Origin: Siphonodentalium dalli
Taxonomy: Eukaryota; Mollusca; Scaphopoda; Gadilida; Siphonodentaliidae
Reading direction: 5' to 3'
Length of the DNA: 64,000 nt
NCBI GenBank assembly: GCA_032622095.1
Contig: CP136069.1
Coordinates: 44,680,194-44,744,193 of the forward strand
Part shown: piece by piece, positions 56,805-64,000 of the stretch
How the letters are laid out: each line of letters starts with the position of its first letter
How positions within the stretch are numbered: position 1 is the stretch's first letter
Made by a program: the position numbers and the translations under genes
Notes under the pieces: generated by a model
What the model saw: the letters and a program-made list of their open reading frames with translations, nothing else
The model's database searches: none
Told to the model about the DNA's origin: nothing

Positions 56805-57204
56805 TTAACCCTTTACCCAACGGAACGGCCCTGTGCCAATGCATTCTCTTATATATGCGAGTCGACCATAGGTCGCCTCGCATATATAAGAGAATGCATT
56901 GGCTTAACACATTAAAAATTATAAAATTGTTAAAGAATGTAAGAAAAAATGGTAAAAAGTGTTAAAAAAAGATTTTTTTTAGGCCAATGCATTCTCTTAT
57001 ACATGCGAGGCGACCTATGGTCGACTCGCATATATAAGAGAATGCATTGGCACAGGGCATAACTGTAACTATCACAATGTGGTCAAGGAGCCGGTTCCAA
57101 TGATATCCATATTTGTATGGTTCTATTGAGACAGACCGAAGATATTTTAGGCTATTGAAGCTTTATTTGGCCGGTTTTGGTCGGTTTGTTGGGTAAAGGG
57201 TTAA
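56805..57204 (+). mobile_element. Family A copy A11
   Basis: Full length with TTAA flanks and two cassettes; one arm has ATACATGCGAGG for ATATATGCGAGG. Confidence 0.88.
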
Positions 57205-57530
57205 CCAAGCTCATTTCAGAAACATGTGTGTATTCACTTTTAGCTAATCAGCGCAGGGGTTGTCGGGCGGACTATTTGCCCTACTATATCGGACAATTTC
57301 TGACTAATTTGATCTAAAGTTCTGACAGCTATCATCTGATATGTAGCAGACCACTATTAAGTGACGACATCATTGCGTCATTCGGCAAGCTACAGTGAAA
57401 TAACAAAAAGCTACAGTGAAATAACAAAATCGTTTTCACTGTAGCTTCTAAGAGATACATACGACGATTTATTTCCATAATTTTCTGCTATTTTATAGGC
57501 AACCATATAAAAAATGCTCATAGTTAACTT

Positions 57531-57695
57531 ATTTAAGAAATAACTCTTGTTTTTAGGTTATGCCGTTTTAACCGAAAAGTTTGAAGACAAATTCTATAAC
57601 ACACATACATGTAGCACGCATTATAGTAAATTTGTCTTCAAACTTTTTGCTTATAACTCATAACCTTAATTGAAACAAGATTTATTTCTTATAAA
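57531..57695. repeat. Palindromic element
   Basis: Arms TTTAAGAAATAACTCTTGTT and partner CAAGATTTATTTCTTATAAA, then GGTTATG/CATAACC and AAAGTTTGAAGACAAATT with complement, around ACACATACATGTAGC. Confidence 0.7.
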
Positions 57696-57835
57696 TCAAT
57701 CTGTCATTTCACGTAACAGGAGAACCACCATAAGTAGAAGGTAGAAGTAAAACGAGTGAAAATCTTTCTGAATAAAACCACACATAAAGTTGAAACAGAC
57801 ACACTGTCACTCAGACATCTGATTATCCATTGATA

Positions 57836-58280
57836 CAGTAATGCTTAAAGGTACTCAATCCGATAAAACTCCTCTCAATTACTATTTCAATAGCTTCGGG
57901 GGTCAAAAATATTTGATTCGAGGAAGTCACCCATCAAAGCTCAGATTTGTTAGATATCGATTTTAGAAATCTATTATTTTTCATTATCGGGAATACTTTC
58001 TGGCCCAGAACACAGTCAAAATTGTGTTATTATTACCATTTGATTTTAGAGTTATCCATCCTTGTCTGTTTGAATAGTGTTTTGGTGTACACATCTCGAG
58101 CAGATTACGAAATTGAATGCAATTATTAGTACTCATCTCGAGAAAATAACAAATTTCCAAAATCAATATCTCCCCGAGAGCTTTCCGATGAATGACAACA
58201 AGCCATATTTCCGACTATATCCTGAAAAGTTACCCATAATTCTGCTGTGGTTAAGAAGTCGATTACTTATAGCAAAACTG
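57836..58280. mobile_element. Family C copy C8 split by family I
   Basis: CAGTAATGCT (57836-57845), then a family I piece starting TTAAAGGTACTCAATCCGA, then the family C centre and right arm (58171-58280) ending AGCAAAACTG before TA. Most of the left arm of C is missing. Confidence 0.65.
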
Positions 58281-58320
58281 TAAGTGGCGTCATCAACTCA
58301 TCGTTTTTGAATGTCTAGTG

Positions 58321-58783
58321 CAAGCCTGAGTTTAGTGTGCCTGTCATTTGCAGAATGAGATCCTCGGAGGGTGAATTTAGTGACACTATCCTGCATAGTG
58401 GGCTAGCATCACTAAATTCACCCTCTGGGAACCTCATTCTGTATGGCCTCATCTGCTATGGGAGACATAGACTCAGATTGAAGTTCCAAAATGGTGAGTA
58501 TAGTGATGTATACCTATTAAGGAACCTCGATTATGCAATGTGGCATCTGCCAATTTGGGGATACAGAGAAAATAAACTAAAAAAGAAATAGAATCTATGT
58601 GAAGAAGTTTCTATAGAACTTTGATAATAAAGAAATTTTGCAAGAGAAGATGAGGCCTAAGCAGAATGAGGTCTCCAGAGGGTGAATTTGGTGATGCTAT
58701 CCCACTATGCAGGATAGCGTCACCAAATTCACCCTCTGGGAACTTCATTCTGCAAATGACAGGCACAATAAACTCAAGACTTG
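58321..58783. mobile_element. Family B copy B17, exact 8-bp duplication
   Basis: Ends CAAGCCTGAGTTTAGTGTGC and complement ending CAAGACTTG; GTCTAGTG at 58313-58320 and 58784-58791. Both hairpins and the full core are present. A good reference copy for the family. Confidence 0.92.
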
Positions 58784-58939
58784 GTCTAGTGAACACACAA
58801 TGGCCAGTGGGCTGTGCATGTTATTGATATATTGAAATAGTTTTCATGTAACTTTTTAGTCACTCGTCATATCACTCAATGCTGCTGTCATTTCTGTAGC
58901 GGAAAGTAATCAAGAAATTTAGGTTATCAAGAAATAACC

Positions 58940-59397
58940 TTAAAGGTACTAAATCCGATCACACGGTCCCCCATATCATCAAGATACAACAACAACAACT
59001 TTTCTTCAAAATATGCTTTAGTTATTAGAATCGATTAATTGCAACAAAATAATGCTGACCCACTGTCAACTATGGTATTAAATTACCCAAAACGTGTTAT
59101 TTATCAACATTCTTTTCAACAAAATATGGCCGTATTATCACTTGAGTATCACAAAATTACCACTTGATTTTAGAGTTATCCATCTTCATCCATAATTTTG
59201 TCCAAGACCGTAGGTTTGATCACTGTTTTCTGGGCCACAAATAATTGCACATCTCGAGAAATAACAAACTTCAAAAATTGATATCTGATCACTCTGGGCT
59301 TTGATGGGTGGTTTCCCGACTCAAATCAAATATTTTTTACCCCCGAAGCCAAAGAAATAGTAAATTGGGAATGTTAATTCGGATAATGCATCTTTAA
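58940..59397 (+). mobile_element. Family I TTAA element, copy I2
   Basis: TTAAAGGTACTAAATCCGAT at left, ATTCGGATAATGCATCTTTAA at right as an imperfect inverted pair; TTAA both sides. Internal ACCCCCGAAGCCAAAGAAAT matches I1 in reverse. Confidence 0.7.
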
Positions 59398-60186
59398 TGG
59401 CTCAATAACCACGCCTGCTTGACGCCATGGTAGTATACAAGAGGAATACTTTACCGATCCATCCATGTCGACATAGATGCTATTTCTCAGATAAATCAAC
59501 TAAATGGTAGTTTTCTGAGTGATGGTAAATCAGAGGAATTTCAATTGTTCCCCTTGTCTCTTGTATACCACCAAGGGTGGTGGACAATGGAGCGCATTAC
59601 CAACTCCGGTGCTAGCTATCACCCAATACAGCGATTTCTTCAGATAATTAATGACTTCTTAATTGTTATTTTGCTAGATGTTATCCATAGTCTTGATGTA
59701 ACATATATATATATATATCGCATAAGGTTTATAAGAGCATATGCAATATGAATCTCTGAATACTTCAATATCAATAAAAAAAATGTTGTTTTTTTTAAAC
59801 TAAAAACAGACAATTTTTCAATTATTTGTGGTTATTCCATGACAGAGAAACTTGCAATATTGTACCATGTCTGTTACTCGATTGAGTTACATGCGAGTTG
59901 AAAGTTTTTTTGGATGATAAATTACCTCGCCACTGTTTTGAGTCATTACGAAAACTAATTTAAACTTTCAACTTATCACTAAGTTATAATTTTTATGCAG
60001 AATTGCTTATTTGAGAATAGTTGTTATCAGATTGTGATGTTTCCCTGCATGCCAAAACAAAATTATGCCATTTGTTATTTGTTCATGTTGACTAGCTTTT
60101 AACTTAGATAAAAGTTATGTTCTAGTTTTGATGAGGTACCTTGATTTCCAACGCATTATCCAGTAAACTGATCCAATGTTGCTAAC
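59398..60186. other. No gene recognised
   Basis: GTATACAAGAGG (59433) and CTCTTGTATACCACC (59557) form a short inverted pair about 140 bp apart. An AT run is at 59703-59718. Nothing else is supportable. Confidence 0.4.
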
Positions 60187-60335
60187 AGACCACAAAATAT
60201 GGTGCTGGGCATTTGCAGAATGAGGTCCCCAGAGGGTGAATTTAGTGACGCCATCCCATACAGCAGGCTAGAATCACTAAATTCATCCTCTGGGGACCTC
60301 TTTATGCATGGCCTCATATTTTGAGGCCTGGTTGC
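60187..60335. mobile_element. Family B left portion, alternative end
   Basis: ACCACAAAATATGGTGCTGG, left hairpin, then ATGGCCTCAT and break. Confidence 0.65.
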
Positions 60336-60465
60336 AAACTGATTTTAGTGAGAACTTACTTTCTTCTGTCTTACAAATTTTCATTTTCCTCAAATAAATA
60401 CAAATACAACTTGGATGTATCTCGGATTGCAAAAGCTAGTGCATTTTATTTGAGCTGTATATATA

Positions 60466-60676
60466 TTAATGCCCGAAGTATATGACCCTTTAACCACAGC
60501 AGAATTACGGGAAATTTTTCAGGATTTAGTCGGAAATATGGCTTGTTGCCATTCATCGGAAAGCTCTCATCGAGAGCTTTCCGATGAATGGCAGCAAGCC
60601 ATATTTCCTACTAAATCCTGAAAAATTGCCCATAATTCTGCTGTGGTTTAGGGGTCGATTATTTAGGACATTACTG
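60466..60676. mobile_element. Family C copy C9
   Basis: AATGCCCGAAGTATATGACC left, TTAGGACATTACTG right followed by TA. Arms pair well at the centre (GGAAAGCTCTC/GAGAGCTTTCC) with scattered changes. Confidence 0.82.
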
Positions 60677-60698
60677 TATATTACCATATCTCTCACTA

Positions 60699-61184
60699 GT
60701 GTGTAATCGCTGCATGCTTCCTGGGATACTTGGCATCGCGCCAGGTAAATTACAGCATGGATTAATACTATTTAGAAAAGCCGTGCTTGACACCAATACC
60801 AGACATTGCAAAATGATTGCTTTGTTAATTAAATTTCAATTGTTGTCCAACTTAGTTGGACTAACGAAAATAGGCACAAAAACAAAGAAGCAAATTGGGG
60901 GACTATATGTTTCGTCACAATGCAGAGTGCGCAATACGGTTGTATACGGTTGTGAAGCGTCTCAGCCAACGCTGTGCATGTATGCATTTTACATGCATTT
61001 TTCAGCTTCTTTTAAAGATTTTGACTCGTTAAAAAGGCATAAAGCTCTAGTGTTTTTTTTGTGTGATATACAAGATCTTCAACTCATTATGTTGGGATAT
61101 ACGACTTGTTGTGAATCAAATTTATCAAACTCGTTTCATAAAATCTTATATCCAAACATAACTCGTTGGAGATCCTCTATATAA
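60699..61184 (+). other. Unexplained 161-codon open frame
   Basis: Longest open frame outside the EVI5 last exon. It begins MCNRCMLPGILGIAPGKLQH and ends PNITRWRSSI. Cys-rich in places, with no motif, signal peptide or transmembrane run I recognise. It starts 22 bp after family C. Possibly a decayed transposon fragment or chance. Confidence 0.2.
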
Positions 61185-61227
61185 GCAAATAGACAAAGTT
61201 CCCATACAAAGTATCTGGGTTGCATAT

Positions 61228-61548
61228 AGGCTGGATTTGGTGCATCTGATATTTGCAGAATAAGGTCTACAAAGAAGGAATTTCAATTGTATTTCCCCAG
61301 TTGAAGTTGGTGATGTTCACCCATTAGTCACCTCGATTATGCATTTTATCTTCTGCAAATTAGGGAATATAGAAACTGAACCGAAGGGGAAAATTAACTA
61401 TAAACAAATATTAATTTGAGACAATAGTTTCTTCCCAGATGAGTCCTAAGCAGAATGAGGTCCCCAGAGGGTAAATTTTGTGATGCTAGCCTGCTGTGCG
61501 GAATAGCATCACTAAATTCATCCTCTGGGGACATCAGTCATCAAATGT
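61228..61548. mobile_element. Family B copy B19, decayed
   Basis: GGCTGGATTTGGTGCATCTG at left, no left hairpin, core with CTTCTGCAAATTAGGG, right hairpin intact up to CCTCTGGGGAC. Confidence 0.65.
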
Positions 61549-62199
61549 ACTACCCAGAAAACGTATCTTGCCTTGAATGTACGCTCACGGAACCCCACAC
61601 AGTGGTGATAACCTATCTGGTGATTGCTTGGAAATCATCGCACCATTTTAAAGTCACTCTTCACTCCCTCATGTGCAATTAGCTAGCAGATTTTATGTAA
61701 ATTGAAGGAAATAATTTTATATATTTAACATTTTGTATTCGATATTAAATGATTTGTTATGAAAAACTACTTATTGACTCATTTTAATTTTGACATGCTG
61801 TGATGGGGTGCTAATTATCTTGCCCATGTTTCCAGATAAATCGGTGTATAGAACACACTTAGGGACTTGGTGGGGGGAGTTTAGAAAGGTGTTTGGTCAA
61901 ATTTTTCAACAATTAGAAAGTTCATGCCTGGCACAACATCAGCTGGAAATTCCAGACCAAAAATAGGTTGAAATTATTCTGAGAGTTCAATTTTTCCAAC
62001 CTATTTGTCAAATTTGTTGAATATTTTCATACTTTTGGTAAATTTTTGTGATTGAAGTGGCCAGTTGGAAAATGTCCATTCATTGGTGGTTGGAAAAACT
62101 GAGATGCTAACTTTCCCATATTAACAAATTACAAAAAGTCTTTGAAAAAAAAGTAAAGTTTGAGCTATTGCCATTGGTTGGCATCCATGCATGTGTCCT
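61549..62199. other. No gene recognised
   Basis: GGTTGGAAAA and TTTTTCCAACC occur in opposite orientation (about 61990-62095), hinting at an old inverted repeat. Confidence 0.4.
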
Positions 62200-63019
62200 T
62201 TTGGCACACCTTACAGACCACATCCCTCATCCAATCATCGCCAAGCTGCATATGGATTCTCGGGGTGACCTCTAGATGGGAGCTTACCATTTTTTCCGAA
62301 TTCTGTTAAAAATTGAATTTACCATTTGAATCCATCGGGACACACTGCAGCCCACATTTATAGGTGAAATCCATTGCTGCTGGCAGCCATCTTGGATTTT
62401 ACTCTTTGCGAGACTAATTATATTCCAGAGTATACTGGATTGACATCACCCATCCATCCTTTCCAGACATTTATCCATCCTTTCTCCGTCTGTCTGTCCA
62501 GGCAGATATCTCCACCACCGGTCGACAAATATCAATGAAATTTGGTATTGATGGTTCACTACTATGACGGCAATCAATTGAGTGTTCCATCGGTTTTCTG
62601 TTTATTTCTCTGTTTATTGGAAGTTTTGTTTTTGTGTCTGTATCCCCACCACCGGTTGATGGATATCAATGAAATTTGGTATGGATGTTCATTACTATGA
62701 TGGCAATGAATTGCATAATGTTTTTAAAATTTACAGGCATATTTGGGATCACCTCTAAACAGGAGAGTTACTCTTTGCATGACTAAATCCTTCAGCACAC
62801 CCAACAGAACACATCCCTCATCTGATCGTCACCAAACCTCATAAGCATGTTCTGGGTGACTGCTAGATGGGAGCTATCCAATTTTTCCGGCAGCCATCTT
62901 GGATTTTACTCTTTGCATGACTAAATCCTTTGGCACACCCTACAGGCAAAATCCCTGATCCGCTCATCACCAAACTACATATGATATACTGTGTAACCTC
63001 TAGATGGGAGCATACCATT
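62200..63019. repeat. Core-repeat element with GTCT microsatellite
   Basis: Repeating blocks GGTGACCTCTAGATGGGAGC (62258 and, diverged, 62850 and 62995) and ATATCAATGAAATTTGGTAT (62529, 62666), with CCGTCTGTCTGTCC at 62487. The layout resembles families G and N, but ends are not defined. Confidence 0.55.
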
Positions 63020-63540
63020 TTTTGCTCACCTCAGACGAAGTCTCCGGGGGAGCAAAAGTGATCACTCCTTGTCCGTAGTCCGTCCGCCCATCCTTCCATC
63101 AACAATTCTTTAAACATCTTCTCCAGAACCATAAGACCGAATGGGTTCATATTTGGTATGGAAGTTCCCCAAGTGACTCACGTTCAGATTTATTAAAATG
63201 AGGTCACCCAGTCAAATAGTTGCGAAGCCAATGCCATAACTCTTCCCTCCATAGCAATTCTTCAAACGACTTCTTCACAAGAACCATCGGGCCTATTTAG
63301 CTTAGATTTGGTATGGAGGGTCCTTGGGTTAATGGGTTCAGATTTGTTAAAATATGGTCACTGGGGCAAACATTGGCGGAGCCAGGCTCATAACTTCAAT
63401 CTAAACAATTTAACCAAAAATAAAAACATTAAAAAAACAATTTTTAAACATAACATCCACCAGGGTACACCGACTCACCCCACCAAATTCAGTTGAAATC
63501 GGTCCAGGTTTCTGAGAGAAAAATCACGAACAGACAGATC
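63020..63540 (+). mobile_element. Another microsatellite/core element
   Basis: TTTTTGCTCACCTCAGACG, an imperfect hairpin with GGGGGAGCAAAAG, then GTCCGTAGTCCGTCC, CATATTTGGTATGGA repeats, and ACCAAATTCAGTTGAAATCG near the end. Similar 5' hairpin-plus-microsatellite elements are, to my knowledge, common in molluscs and other marine invertebrates. Confidence 0.5.
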
Positions 63541-63579
63541 ATTACCCTTGCCAATTGAAGGGTGAAGTAAGTATATGTA

Positions 63580-63594
63580 CCCCCCCCCCCCCCC
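63580..63594. repeat. C homopolymer, 15 bases
   Basis: Uninterrupted run of C; its length is likely to vary or be misread. Confidence 0.9.
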
Positions 63595-63698
63595 ATTACA
63601 AATGTTATTCTTTCACATTCCTAATGCCACAATATTATTTAAGAAGTCAACTCTTTCACTGACACATTATAAAGCTTATGCCACTCTCTCCCATGTGG

Positions 63699-64000
63699 CA
63701 ATGTCTGCCTGTCATTCTCTCCAATGTCTGCCTGTCATTCTCTCCAATGTCTGCCTGTCATTCTCCCCAATGTCTGCCTGTCATTCTCCCCAATGTCTGC
63801 CTGTCATTCTCTCCAATGTCTGCCTGTCATTCTCCCCAATGTCTGCCTGTCATTCTCCCCAATGTCTGCCTGTCATTCTCTCCAATGTCTGCCTGTCATT
63901 CTCTCCAATGTCTGCCTGTCATTATCTCCAATGTATGCCTGTCATTCTCTCCAATGTCTGCCTGTCATTCTCTCCAATGTCTGCCTGTCATTCTCTCCAA
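63699..64000. repeat. 23-bp minisatellite running off the window
   Basis: About thirteen units of CAATGTCTGCCTGTCATTCT plus CTC, with CTCTC or CTCCC variants and one unit carrying TATCTC and GTATGCC. No decay toward the right edge, so the array continues past 64000. Confidence 0.95.

Noticed and set aside
4016-57000. Many small open frames with QCILLYMR or IYKRMHWH peptides
   Set aside because: They are the A/D/E palindromic cassette read through, found on both strands; not proteins.

Overview
The window looks like AT-rich intron, 3'-UTR and flanking DNA from an animal, probably a marine invertebrate. The phylum is a guess. Evidence is the spliced protein-coding gene with GT-AG introns, the very high density of short inverted-repeat transposons, and elements with GTCC/GTCT microsatellites plus ~150-160 bp core repeats, an architecture known from bivalves and other marine invertebrates. 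No bacterial-style operons, rRNA or CRISPR arrays were seen. Most long open frames are transposon palindromes read as protein.

One real gene is recognised: the 3' half of an EVI5/EVI5L-family gene on the + strand. Ten coding exons run from 22896 to a stop codon at 49304-49306. They encode the long C-terminal coiled coil that follows the TBC (Rab-GAP) domain, then an acidic Ser/Thr-rich tail. All introns downstream of 22956 are phase 0. I recognised no TBC-domain exon in 1-22895. Those exons lie outside the window, were missed, or are bypassed by a candidate short first exon (ATG at 21454, GTAAGT donor at 21501) whose phase fits the 22896 exon exactly.

The rest is mostly mobile DNA. Six sets of TTAA-flanked elements (here A, D, E, F, I, M; termini CCCTTT for A, D, E, F) resemble non-autonomous piggyBac-type elements. 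A, D and E share one ~65-70 bp palindromic cassette present roughly forty times. Family B (about 19 copies) is a fold-back element with 8-bp target duplications, hence hAT-like; each end carries its own ~90 bp hairpin. Family C is a near-perfect ~200 bp palindrome with TA duplications (Tc1/mariner-like). Three further hAT-like insertions have their own 8-bp duplications. Families G and N carry sub-terminal inverted repeats, a microsatellite, core tandem repeats and a 3' hairpin, resembling non-autonomous Helentron ('pearl'-like) elements. There is also a LINE remnant, a tRNA-like SINE pair and several satellites.

Layout: 1-21.4 kb transposon-rich DNA upstream of or inside a 5' intron; 21.4-49.3 kb EVI5 exons in TE-packed introns, several exons within 25-65 bp of an element; 49.3-49.96 kb 3' UTR with a MITE 23 bp after the stop; 50-64 kb intergenic DNA full of the same families, ending in a 23-bp minisatellite that runs off the window. 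The most notable signals are exchange of termini around conserved palindromic cores, compensatory changes in the hairpin stems, the phase-compatible alternative first exon, and a minisatellite that multiplies an EVI5 splice donor.
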